Shown here piece after piece: positions 1 to 7,109 of a stretch of DNA of 15,840 bases. Source of the stretch: an uncultured Bacteroides sp. (GTDB taxonomy: Bacteria; Bacteroidota; Bacteroidia; Bacteroidales; Bacteroidaceae); assembly GCA_900557355.1 (NCBI GenBank), contig USSR01000080.1, positions 1 through 15,840 of the forward strand. The letters run 5' to 3'. The notes below the pieces were generated by a model. That model made no database searches, was not told the DNA's origin, and saw only the letters and a program-made list of their open reading frames with translations. The translations under genes and the position numbers were made by a program. Within the stretch, counting starts at the first letter, position 1. Every line of letters begins with the position of its first letter.

Positions 1-1344
1 GGAAAAACATTTCTTATCCGTCAGATGGTAGTGGACAACTTTGCTTTTTATGTAACAGGGATGGACAATGCAAATATGAAAGAGCAGTTGACGAACTTCG
101 GCATTGCTCTTCAAAGGCATAAAAGATCGACTACCTTGTCTGTACCCGAAAACTGGATCTTGGCTTTTTATGAACTTGCCCGTTATCTGGAGACATTACC
201 CGATGGGCCAAAGGTGATCTTTATAGACGAACTGCCGTGGATGGATACGCCTAAATCGGGGTTTGTCAGTGCACTTGAGAACTTCTGGAATAGCTGGGCA
301 GCCGTTCGCACGGATGTGAAGCTGATTGTTTGCGGTTCTGCCACTTCATGGATGATAAACAAGTTGATAAAAAATCGTGGTGGTTTGCACAACCGCATTA
401 CGCACCGGATGATTATTGAACCTTTTGTGCTTAATGAATGTGAGCAGTACTTCATGGCGAATGGTTTCTCTTATTCCCATCGAGACATTGCAGAGTGTTA
501 TATGGTGATGGGCGGCATTCCTTATTATCTTTCTTTTATGCGGAAAGACCGCAGTTTGGCGCAGAATATTGACCGGCTGTTTTTTAAAAGTGGAGCAGAG
601 CTGTCCGATGAATTTGAAAACCTCTATCGTGCCTTGTTCAAGAATGCCGGTTTGCATATACAGATAGTAACTGCACTTGCCACAAAGGCTAAAGGACTAA
701 ATCGTAAAGAATTGCTTAGGATCACAGGACTGACCAATAACGGGGCTTTCAGCATAGCCCTTGAAGAATTGGAGAGTTGTGGTTTTATTCGCCGGTATGA
801 ACCTTTCGGAAAGCCGAGGATGAGCCCGACAGGAAGGTTGCAGCGGGATGCTTTGTTTCAATTGGTGGACTTCTACACTTTATTTTACTTTCGCTTCATA
901 CGTACCAATCGTTATCGCGATGAACATTTCTGGACTACTTCGCAGAACACTCCACTACATGCCTCGTGGAGCGGTTATGCCTTTGAGATGCTTTGTCTGG
1001 ACCATGTGCGGCAGATAAAGGCGGCACTCGGAATAGCCGGTGTGCAGACGTTGGTTTGTTCATGGAGTAGTTCTACTGTAGATAACGGGGCGCAGATAGA
1101 CTTGGTAATTGATCGTAAGGATGAAACTGTAAATCTCTGTGAGATGAAATATTACTCTACGGTGTTTGCGATAGACAAAGGCTATGAAGAAAAGTTAAGA
1201 AACAAGATTGCCGCTTTTCAAGAAGAAACAAATACACGAAAGTCGTTGATGCTGACTTTTGTCACCACTTACGGGTTAAAAGAGAATATGTATTCCGGTT
1301 GTGTTCAGAGCCAGGTGCTTTTGGACGATTTGTTTAAGGAATGA
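1..1344 (+). CDS. AAA+ ATPase with C-terminal PD-(D/E)XK-like domain (5' truncated by window)
   Basis: The frame is open from base 1, so the gene begins upstream; the ATG at 25 is internal. The first visible residues, GKTFLIR, are the end of a Walker A loop. A Walker B strand with catalytic acidic residues follows (VIFIDELPWMD, about bases 214-246), then the CGSATSWM and GGLHNR segments typical of the archaeal-type ATPase family (Pfam ATPase_2). After a winged-helix-like middle region, the C-terminal part has a GxxFE motif, then QIDLVIDR and CEMKY, the spaced acidic and lysine residues of a PD-(D/E)XK fold as in DUF234 proteins. These ATPases are widespread in Bacteroidales, and I know of no agreed function. 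The gene looks intact to its TGA stop and has no obvious link to the polysaccharide locus beyond the insertion sequence. Family assignment is firm; biological role is unknown. Confidence 0.85.
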   Translation, partial: GKTFLIRQMVVDNFAFYVTGMDNANMKEQLTNFGIALQRHKRSTTLSVPENWILAFYELARYLETLPDGPKVIFIDELPWMDTPKSGFVSALENFWNSWAAVRTDVKLIVCGSATSWMINKLIKNRGGLHNRITHRMIIEPFVLNECEQYFMANGFSYSHRDIAECYMVMGGIPYYLSFMRKDRSLAQNIDRLFFKSGAELSDEFENLYRALFKNAGLHIQIVTALATKAKGLNRKELLRITGLTNNGAFSIALEELESCGFIRRYEPFGKPRMSPTGRLQRDALFQLVDFYTLFYFRFIRTNRYRDEHFWTTSQNTPLHASWSGYAFEMLCLDHVRQIKAALGIAGVQTLVCSWSSSTVDNGAQIDLVIDRKDETVNLCEMKYYSTVFAIDKGYEEKLRNKIAAFQEETNTRKSLMLTFVTTYGLKENMYSGCVQSQVLLDDLFKE

Positions 1345-1409
1345 CGGTGTAACTTTGCTTTTTTGTCTGTTTACCTCAATTGCATCATCCGTTTCGCAGG
1401 GCTGAATAA

Positions 1410-1473
1410 CCGAAATGCCATACCTCAACAAGTGAAATGGCTGGTATTTAGGTTGTTGAGGTGTGGCATTCGG
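1410..1473. terminator. Long hairpin downstream of the ATPase gene
   Basis: Arms at 1414-1431 and 1453-1470 pair over 18 positions, 17 Watson-Crick and one G-U, around a 21-nt loop. CCG at 1410-1412 pairs with CGG at 1471-1473 across a single bulged A. It lies 66 nt after the ATPase stop. There is no T-run directly after either arm, so it may be an mRNA 3'-end stabiliser or a palindromic repeat rather than a classical intrinsic terminator. The remaining bases of 1345-1526 show no gene. Confidence 0.55.
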
Positions 1474-1526
1474 GGAACTGACATGTGGCATTTCAAATGG
1501 GAACAGTAGAGATAAAAAAAGAGAGG

Positions 1527-1562
1527 TTGTGTCAAAAGTGAAGTGCCCCCCGAAAGTTGGAC
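1527..1562 (+). repeat. IS left inverted repeat
   Basis: This is the left terminal repeat, the reverse complement of 2960-2994 with a single 1-nt insertion (the G in AAAAGTGAAG). Confidence 0.93.
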
Positions 1563-1577
1563 AAAAAACTTTCGGGG
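1548..1577 (+). terminator. Terminator-like hairpin inside the IS left end
   Basis: CCCCGAAAGTT (1548-1558) pairs perfectly with AACTTTCGGGG (1567-1577), giving an 11-bp stem with an 8-nt loop, followed by TTTATTTATG. The left arm is the inner part of the terminal repeat and the stem ends 7 nt before the orfA ATG. Hairpins at this position in other insertion sequences block transcripts entering from outside, or hide the transposase start. Either role is inferred here. Confidence 0.65.
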
Positions 1578-1584
1578 TTTATTT

Positions 1585-2094
1585 ATGTCAAGACATCACA
1601 CATTAGCAGAAAAACAAGAAATCCTCCGTCTTCATGAAGAGGGAGCCAGCATGGTTGAGTTGATGACTCGTTTTCATGTCAGCGATTATTATTTATATAT
1701 TCTTTTTGGAAGATATAAGAAATATGGCATTGACGGTTTAGAAAATTACAAGAAAACCGTTATAAGTTTGGCATTGAAGTTGCAAATAATCAAGGAGTAT
1801 GAGGAAGATTGCTTACCTTTGTGGCAGCTTTGCGTGAAGTATGACGTCAGTCATTCCAGTATTTGCCGTTGGATACAGCAATACAAATCTGGAGGGTATG
1901 AAGAATTGTACCGTCATAAGCAGCGAGGGCGACCAATCAAGAATATGGGACGACCAAAAAAGAAAGAACCTCAAACGGAATTAGAAAAGCTCCAGGCTGA
2001 AAACTTACGCCTGCGGGCAGAGAACGCCTTGCTAAAAAAAGCAAAGGCCTTAATGGAAGAAAAAAGGGCCAAAACGAAAGACTCTGGTCTCTAG
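1585..2094 (+). CDS. IS3-family transposase OrfA (helix-turn-helix subunit)
   Basis: This 169-residue protein recognises the IS ends. I chose the ATG at 1585 (MSRHHTLAEKQ) because the in-frame GTG at 1543 lies inside the terminal repeat and upstream of the hairpin. Two helix-turn-helix units are visible: residues about 5-50 (KQEILRLHEEGASMVELMTRFHVS) and about 65-110 (LWQLCVKYDVSHSSICRWIQQY). A basic GRP-rich linker follows, then a leucine-zipper-like coiled coil (ELEKLQAENLRLRAENALL) at about 132-152, used for multimerisation in IS3 elements. The sequence LLKKAKAL over the frameshift site matches the LKKLKAL region of IS150 OrfA. Normal termination gives OrfA alone, which in characterised IS3 elements acts as a regulator or co-factor. 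Confidence 0.92.
   Translation: MSRHHTLAEKQEILRLHEEGASMVELMTRFHVSDYYLYILFGRYKKYGIDGLENYKKTVISLALKLQIIKEYEEDCLPLWQLCVKYDVSHSSICRWIQQYKSGGYEELYRHKQRGRPIKNMGRPKKKEPQTELEKLQAENLRLRAENALLKKAKALMEEKRAKTKDSGL
2034..2040 (+). promoter_or_regulatory. Programmed -1 frameshift site (A AAA AAA)
   Basis: In the orfA frame the codons CTA AAA AAA GCA place a heptamer A AAA AAA in the exact X XXY YYZ phase. The -1 frame is open from here through orfB to 2945. Slipping here gives a fused OrfAB of about 453 residues. A second A6G run about 20 nt downstream is in the wrong phase for tandem slippage. Confidence 0.8.
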
Positions 2095-2132
2095 TCATCC
2101 ATTCATTAAGGCCGGAATATGGTCTCGACCTA

Positions 2133-2945
2133 TTGTTAGAGATTAAAGGAATGGCTCGTTCTACGTTTTATTACCACCTTAAACGACTTGGCAATACCTC
2201 AAAATATAAAGAGGAAAAGAAACGTATAAAGGAAATCTTTCAGGAAAGCAAAGGACGCTATGGTTATCGCCGCATCACCTTGCAATTACGTAATGATGGA
2301 TATGTTATAAATCACAAGACGGTAGAGAAACTGATGCAGGATTTGGGAATCAAGTGTCTGATACGCAAAAAGCGGTATCGCTCCTATAAAGGGACTGTCG
2401 GCAAAATTGCACCAAATATCCTCAATAGGGATTTTAAGGCAGATTGCCCTTATAGTAAACTTGCCACAGATGTGTCACAAATATCAATTGGTCAACAAAA
2501 AAGTTTTTTGTCGCCTATAATAGATATGTTTAATGGAGAAATACTTAGTTATAATGTATCTGACAGAGCAGATTTAGAACAAATAAACAAAATGTTGAAG
2601 GATGTTTTTGCTATTACAGACAAAGCACCGGCAGGGAATAAAATCCTGTTGCACTCTGATCAAGGATGGCAGTATCAACATAAAGACTATCAGAATGCAT
2701 TGACCCAACACGGGATAATACAAAGTATGTCCAGAAAGGGGAATTGTTTGGATAACTCTGTCATGGAAAACTTCTTTGGGATTATGAAATCCGAACTCTT
2801 ATACTCCAGGGAGTTTAAATCCATGCAGGAGTTCAAAGAGGAACTTGAGCAATATATTGATTGGTACAATAAGAAAAGAATTAAAATGAAGCTAAATGGA
2901 ATGAGCCCGGTACAATACCGAGCTCATTATGAAGAGAATTTATAA
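2133..2945 (+). CDS. IS3-family transposase OrfB (DDE catalytic subunit)
   Basis: This is the catalytic integrase-like domain, made as an OrfAB fusion by -1 frameshifting from orfA; the TTG at 2133 is only a nominal start and the first ATG is at 2151. It begins with the HTH_21-type segment (MARSTFYYHLKR ... GRYGYRRIT). An rve-type integrase core follows, with catalytic residues D113 (ATDVSQ), D176 (LHSDQGWQYQ) and E212 (MENFFG), counted from 2133. Exactly 35 residues separate the second Asp from the Glu, the DD(35)E spacing of IS3 elements. The C-terminus (YIDWYNKKRIKMKLNGMSPVQYR) is also typical. No internal stop or missing catalytic residue is seen, so the transposase should be functional. 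It cuts at the element's inverted repeats. Confidence 0.95.
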   Translation: MLEIKGMARSTFYYHLKRLGNTSKYKEEKKRIKEIFQESKGRYGYRRITLQLRNDGYVINHKTVEKLMQDLGIKCLIRKKRYRSYKGTVGKIAPNILNRDFKADCPYSKLATDVSQISIGQQKSFLSPIIDMFNGEILSYNVSDRADLEQINKMLKDVFAITDKAPAGNKILLHSDQGWQYQHKDYQNALTQHGIIQSMSRKGNCLDNSVMENFFGIMKSELLYSREFKSMQEFKEELEQYIDWYNKKRIKMKLNGMSPVQYRAHYEENL

Positions 2946-2959
2946 AATTAGAATTTAAC

Positions 2960-2994
2960 GTCCAACTTTCGGGGGGCACTTCATTTTGACACAA
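2960..2994 (-). repeat. IS right inverted repeat
   Basis: This is the right terminal repeat. It begins 14 nt after the orfB stop codon and matches the left end with one 1-nt gap. Confidence 0.93.
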
Positions 2995-3040
2995 TCTCTT
3001 TTATATCCTTTTATTTCATCTACTTACCGTAGTTGTCTTT

Positions 3041-6019
3041 TTATCGTAAAGTTACCTGATTTGATGCTACATTGTACCCATTAAGCTGTATTACCACATG
3101 TTTGGTTTGTGCGGAGATAAGAAATTCGAATGTTATTTCTTTGCTTTCATTGGGCATTAATGTAAAGTAGCCGTCGTTGAAATAGGCAGGACGTATAGCC
3201 TTTCCACTATTACTATCCCTAAGTGTCAGGTCTATAAACGAGGCAATGACTTTACTTTTGTTGGTAACAACGACTTTTCCTTTGCAATAGCCTGATTCAT
3301 CATATCGTACATTCTTAATCTGCATACTGACGTTTGATTCCGGCAGATTCGACAACAGCTTTCCGTCCCATTTATTGGGATTGAACCAATATACGTTATC
3401 ATCCAATTCATGGCCCTTTGCATCAGTCAGTACAATTTTTATCCAACGAAAGTCGGTGACTCCAGCCAATTCATCAAATGTGATAACCGGCGTCAGTCCA
3501 TTGCGCTTTATGGTTGGCACCTTTAGTGTGGTAGCGCTAATCTTGTGGCCCTCTTTACTGTAAGTGGCCAAGTTGACCGTTACGTTCTTATACTCCTTCA
3601 GCGAAGTGTTTATTATATCTACATTGTACTTATCCAAACTCATCTGTATGTGCAAAGGACGGCATGCTTTCTGGGCGCCATGATATGCGCCGGCAGTTTC
3701 GCCATTGGAACTGTAGTTTTGCCATACCATACTTGGCCATGCGGGGTGGCTCATCCATAGCAATATGCCTGATGCGTCCCTCCACATCTTACTGTTCCAT
3801 GCTTCGAAGATGGCTCTATGGCTTTCGTAATTGATGAGTTGTGCTTTCGTGCAGAACTCATCCAAAGAGCTCGATTTGCCGAGTTTCAAATCCATTCCTT
3901 CCGTATAGAGCTCACAGAAGGTCTTCTCGCCAAAGCTACGGTTGTGCCAATCGTGGTAGAACCAAACATCGCTAATGGGCCAAGTGTCTTCTTCGGCCAT
4001 GAATTCACGAACGGTTTCGGCGGTTGGCAGTGAGGGAGTGCCTACTTCGGAACGGAAGCCTCCTGCTAATGATTTATAATACCACGCGGGGTCGAATTTA
4101 TAGTTCCAAGGTCCGCTTCCCGCGCTGTTCAAGGACCTTGAATTGCCTAAATAGTGTCTGGTCCCATCTTCTTCCACAAGAGTTTCTGCCAATGAATGTT
4201 CCAATTCTTTGGGGGCAAAGCCTTCATTTCGGGCACACCACAAAGCGATAGACGGATGATTTCGGTAACGGCGAACGACCTCTCTTACATTCTTCATGAA
4301 AAGCGTATTGTCTAATGGATTCAGGTTGAATCCTTCTGTAGATAGCCAGAAATCGTTGAATACCAATATACCATATTCATCGCATAGCTCATAAAAAATC
4401 TCTTCGGTAGACTCGCCCGTCCAGTTGCGAATCATGGTATAATGCATGTTTTTATGCAGTTTGAAGTATGGTTCCAAGCGTTCTCTTGAAACTCTTTTCA
4501 TAGCATCATCCATGCCCCAGTTTCCGCCTTTGCAGAAGATTCGTTGACCGTTCACTTTGACTACCAAGTGCTCTTTCATCTCTTTATCTTCCACTTCTCG
4601 CACTATTTCACCATCGAGAGGTTGCAATAGCTGCGGCACGAACACTCCGTTTTTACTCTTTATACGAGCTACATTGTCAAATAGTCTTGTTCTCTTTTCA
4701 GAAGCCGCAGTAGGGTTGAAGTTAATCCTCATTATTTCACCTTTAGCGTTATGGGCTGATAATTCATATTCCATTTCGCGCACTCCAATACGCATTTTTT
4801 GGATGTCTAAGGTATCGTTGTTATTGTCGGTCAGGCAAATCGTTGCATTATATAAATACTGATTGCCATAACCGTTGGGCCACCAGAGTATAGGATGTTC
4901 CATAACCAGCTCCTTGCATTGCTTGGGAGTAAGATGAATCTCCTTATACTCCTTGGCTCCTATCTTAAAAGGATGAACAGCCTTCACATTGCCTATTTGA
5001 ACATGCAGCTTGGCATCTTGGAGTTGAGTAGAGGCATTATAAACCTTGGTATGAATCAGGAAACTGACTTTTGTGGTATCAGGCAAAGGCAAATCTGTGA
5101 TGATTTGCGAATCGGTAAGTTCCAGTTCATTGGCATATACAATTCGTACATCTTGCCAGATTCCTGTATTCCGATCTCTTGTGGCAGGATTCCAATCCCA
5201 GCCTTCGGAGCTGATGAATGTAGGGCCATCTAAACATAACACTCCTCCATTTGGGCCTATTCCGGCTCTGCATGACTCGTGGGGAATACCCGGATTGCTC
5301 GGCGGGATGACACGCACTGCCAATACATTTGCTTCTCCTACCTTGGCAATCGAACTTATATCAAAAATTCCACGGCAGAATGCCCCGTCGATATTGCCTA
5401 AGAGTTTCCCGTTCAGCCACACCTCTGCTCTATAGTTTATTCCATTGAATATTAATTTGGGCCGATTTCCATGTTTGTTCTGGGGAATCGTAAATACATT
5501 TCTATACCACCAGTCCATTCTGCATAAAGTGTCAGGAATAAGCAAGTTGTTCAATCCCCAATATGGATCGGGGTACACCCCTTGCTCTACAAGAGTAGTT
5601 AACACCGTTCCAGGCACGGTTGCGCCATACCAATCGGAAGTATTCAACATCGGGGCATGGACAGATGTTTGCAGTTCGCGGACTTTATAGCCTTCAAGAA
5701 GTTCCCAGCCCTCATTCAGTTGATACTCTCTATTGCTTAATGCAACGAGTTTTCCTGCTACCGGTTTCTTGGTTTTACGAGAGGATGTTTGAAAGGAGTA
5801 TTCAGAATGCGGAATTTCCTCAAAAGGTTGCTTCTGGTTAAGGCCAAAGTTTAGTTGTTGCGCTACGGCACGCTCATTCTTTCCCAAAGAAATGAAAATC
5901 AGACATAAGGCCAAAAAGAGATGATTGCTCCCTAAAGATGATAATTGGGGCAAATAGTCTCCTCCCGTGAGTTTGATAAAGGACTTGAACATTGATAAAC
6001 GCATGTTGAATTTACTCAT
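3041..6019 (-). CDS. Secreted glycoside hydrolase family 2, exo-beta-glucosaminidase / mannosidase-like
   Basis: This 992-residue protein probably removes a terminal beta-linked sugar from a glycan. The N-terminus has a hydrophobic stretch (about 33-45) and an AVA-Q cleavage-like site at 53, but an unusually long n-region, so M6 or M11 could be the true start. The order is: GH2 jelly-roll sugar-binding domain (about 95-300, with WDWNPATRDRNTGIWQDV), Ig-like domain (about 300-420), TIM barrel (about 480-780) and a C-terminal Ig domain. Acid/base is E599 (WCARNEG) and the probable nucleophile is E658 (FRSEVGTPSLP). The C-terminal pattern (DNVYWFNPNKW ... AYFNDGYFTLMPNESKEI) resembles the Ig domain of exo-beta-D-glucosaminidases of the CsxA type, the basis for the substrate guess; beta-mannosidase or endo-beta-mannosidase activity is possible. 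It follows the sigma gene on the same strand with a 127-nt gap that contains its own ECF-type promoter. Confidence 0.88.
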   Translation of the reverse strand: MSKFNMRLSMFKSFIKLTGGDYLPQLSSLGSNHLFLALCLIFISLGKNERAVAQQLNFGLNQKQPFEEIPHSEYSFQTSSRKTKKPVAGKLVALSNREYQLNEGWELLEGYKVRELQTSVHAPMLNTSDWYGATVPGTVLTTLVEQGVYPDPYWGLNNLLIPDTLCRMDWWYRNVFTIPQNKHGNRPKLIFNGINYRAEVWLNGKLLGNIDGAFCRGIFDISSIAKVGEANVLAVRVIPPSNPGIPHESCRAGIGPNGGVLCLDGPTFISSEGWDWNPATRDRNTGIWQDVRIVYANELELTDSQIITDLPLPDTTKVSFLIHTKVYNASTQLQDAKLHVQIGNVKAVHPFKIGAKEYKEIHLTPKQCKELVMEHPILWWPNGYGNQYLYNATICLTDNNNDTLDIQKMRIGVREMEYELSAHNAKGEIMRINFNPTAASEKRTRLFDNVARIKSKNGVFVPQLLQPLDGEIVREVEDKEMKEHLVVKVNGQRIFCKGGNWGMDDAMKRVSRERLEPYFKLHKNMHYTMIRNWTGESTEEIFYELCDEYGILVFNDFWLSTEGFNLNPLDNTLFMKNVREVVRRYRNHPSIALWCARNEGFAPKELEHSLAETLVEEDGTRHYLGNSRSLNSAGSGPWNYKFDPAWYYKSLAGGFRSEVGTPSLPTAETVREFMAEEDTWPISDVWFYHDWHNRSFGEKTFCELYTEGMDLKLGKSSSLDEFCTKAQLINYESHRAIFEAWNSKMWRDASGILLWMSHPAWPSMVWQNYSSNGETAGAYHGAQKACRPLHIQMSLDKYNVDIINTSLKEYKNVTVNLATYSKEGHKISATTLKVPTIKRNGLTPVITFDELAGVTDFRWIKIVLTDAKGHELDDNVYWFNPNKWDGKLLSNLPESNVSMQIKNVRYDESGYCKGKVVVTNKSKVIASFIDLTLRDSNSGKAIRPAYFNDGYFTLMPNESKEITFEFLISAQTKHVVIQLNGYNVASNQVTLR

Positions 6020-6051
6020 AGTACTCTAATTAGTTAATAAATCGAAATATA

Positions 6052-6087
6052 TAGGGAGTACATCGCACACCAGCGATTGTCTCCCTA
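6052..6087 (-). promoter_or_regulatory. Stem-loop in the GH2 mRNA leader
   Basis: TAGGGAG (6052-6058) pairs with CTCCCTA (6081-6087), and inside that ATCGC (6062-6066) pairs with GCGAT (6073-6077). On the minus strand it begins about 10 nt after the ECF promoter motif at 6097-6128, so it would form the 5' end of the GH2 transcript, about 30 nt before the ATG. A 5'-end mRNA stabiliser is the simplest reading; termination of sigma-gene read-through is an alternative. Confidence 0.5.
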
Positions 6088-6096
6088 AGCTCTTGT

Positions 6097-6128
6097 TATA
6101 AGGACGAATTAGAATCTAAATACCCTAA
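6097..6128 (-). promoter_or_regulatory. Predicted ECF sigma promoter for the GH2 gene
   Basis: On the minus strand this reads TTAGGGT, 15 nt, CGTCCTTATA. The same two blocks with the same 15-nt spacing occur before the FAD oxidoreductase (7570-7601) and fecR (9024-9055). CGTC is a common -10 core for ECF sigma factors. The motif lies between the sigma gene stop and the GH2 start, leaving a leader of roughly 70 nt. Assignment to the neighbouring sigma factor is inferred. Confidence 0.75.
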
Positions 6129-6146
6129 ATGAAAGTAGGCTATTCT

Positions 6147-6719
6147 TTAACTGTTCAAGAAGTGAAGCGCCAACAGGAATGTCGGCATATAATCTTTTAA
6201 TTCATGGCGAAGGACCTTTAAGGCTTTGCTAATGTGATATTCAATGCTCTTAATGGAGAGTCCTGTTTCTTGCGCTATGTCTTGATAGCTCTTCCATTCG
6301 TAGCGATTCATCACAAAGATGTTTCTCGTTTTTTCTGGCATTTGCTTAAGGGCTTTGTCTATTAACTTCTGCACTTCGTTTCTTAAAAGGGTTTCAGGCT
6401 CACAGGCTTCCAGGCTGGTAATACGCATGGTCAGTTCCCACTCTCTGTCACTCAGCATGTCTTCTGTGATGCTATCCCGTACACGCTCCCGCCGCAAATA
6501 GTCCAAACATCGGTTTTTCACTATAACTAGCATATACATAGCTATGTCGTTTACTTCTATCAGATTGTTCCGTTGTTCCCAACAATGTAGAAAACTCTCG
6601 CTCACGATGTCTTCCGCAGCCTCAATGTGATGGACATAGGAATCGGCAAATCGGACAAAACGTTCGCGGTGTGTCATGAAAATTTGGTCGATTGCCATTA
6701 TATTTCTTGTTTTTCCCAT
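6147..6719 (-). CDS. ECF-type RNA polymerase sigma-70 factor
   Basis: This 190-residue cytoplasmic sigma factor has only regions 2 and 4, as expected for the extracytoplasmic-function class and the sigma-70 expansion family of Bacteroides. Region 2 covers about 15-80: EAAEDIVSESFLHCWEQR is the core-binding part and YMLVIVKNRCLDYLRRERV the -10 recognition helix. Region 4 covers about 115-172: LPEKTR-like QMPEKTRNIFVMNRYEWKSY, then the helix-turn-helix YQDIAQETGLSIKSIEYHISKAL. A short hydrophobic tail follows. The start is the first ATG; M8 is an alternative. The partner FecR anti-sigma is not adjacent but lies divergently at 9074. The gene lacks the TTAGGGT/CGTCC motif found before its presumed targets and has a housekeeping-type promoter about 275 nt upstream, so autoregulation is not indicated. 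Confidence 0.93.
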   Translation of the reverse strand: MGKTRNIMAIDQIFMTHRERFVRFADSYVHHIEAAEDIVSESFLHCWEQRNNLIEVNDIAMYMLVIVKNRCLDYLRRERVRDSITEDMLSDREWELTMRITSLEACEPETLLRNEVQKLIDKALKQMPEKTRNIFVMNRYEWKSYQDIAQETGLSIKSIEYHISKALKVLRHELKDYMPTFLLALHFLNS

Positions 6720-6966
6720 TGTTTAAAGTAATTGGTTGACAATGTTCATACAACTATGATATAGCACTTTTTAGCAATAGCGTATTAAAAAGCCGGATAT
6801 GGGCTATGCGCCAATTGCGATTCCCTTATATCGGTCGAATGCTGTTTCCTACATTGCTTTAATGTGTGTTCAGGCTCCATTAAAGATGTTGGAAATTAGT
6901 CGCTTATTTATCTTGCAGCACTAAGCTTTGTTGGCTAACTCGTATCGTTTTCAATAACTTAATTGG

Positions 6967-6990
6967 GCTTTAACGAAGTGCTGTTAAAGC
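6967..6990 (-). promoter_or_regulatory. Hairpin at the predicted 5' end of the sigma transcript
   Basis: GCTTTAAC (6967-6974) and GTTAAAGC (6983-6990) form a perfect 8-bp stem with an 8-nt loop. It lies about 5 nt downstream of the -7 box at 6995-7002, so the predicted transcript would start at or in this stem. It may stabilise the RNA or act as an operator; neither is shown. Confidence 0.4.
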
Positions 6991-6994
6991 AAAA

Positions 6995-7026
6995 CAAAGG
7001 TAAGTTGTTTTTCTAAAAAATCCAAA
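6995..7026 (-). promoter_or_regulatory. Housekeeping (-33/-7) promoter for the ECF sigma gene
   Basis: On the minus strand TTTG (7026-7023), 20 nt, TACCTTTG (7002-6995) fits the Bacteroides primary sigma consensus TTTG / TAnnTTTG with 19-21 nt spacing. It points at the sigma gene and would give a leader of about 270 nt. No competing match was seen closer to the ATG. Confidence 0.65.
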
Positions 7027-7109
7027 TATTCTAAGGGGCAGTTTGAATTTTGCTCAGTGTGTCTTTGAAATATGTGTATGAGGCTGTTTTCTGCTTTATG
7101 AGGGGTAAA

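Larger units (their letters stand above)
1527..2994 (+). mobile_element. IS3-family (IS150-group) insertion sequence
   Basis: The element is bounded by inverted repeats at 1527-1562 and 2960-2994 that match over their whole length except for one extra G on the left. Both begin TTGTGTCAAAA and end GAAAGTTGGAC inwards; the GTTGGAC inner end resembles IS150-group ends. Weaker similarity continues outward (AAGAGAGG on the left against AAGAGA on the right), so the true tips could lie a few bases further out. I see no clear 3-5 bp target duplication for any choice of ends. It carries overlapping orfA and orfB in the 0 and -1 frames, both uninterrupted, so the element could still be active. It sits 47 bp beyond the stop codon of the GH2 gene and does not visibly break a gene. 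Confidence 0.93.

Noticed and set aside
1543..1584. Upstream GTG start for transposase OrfA
   Set aside because: It lies inside the terminal repeat and the hairpin. The ATG at 1585 gives the normal IS150-type N-terminus.
1515..3005. Target-site duplication flanking the IS
   Set aside because: I tried ends at TGTGTC, TTGTGTC and the outer GAGAG; none gives matching 3-5 bp flanks. A rearrangement after insertion is possible but not shown.
6785..6880. 31-codon ORF in the sigma gene leader
   Set aside because: There is no similarity, ribosome-binding evidence or conservation to support translation. It is mentioned only as part of the leader finding.
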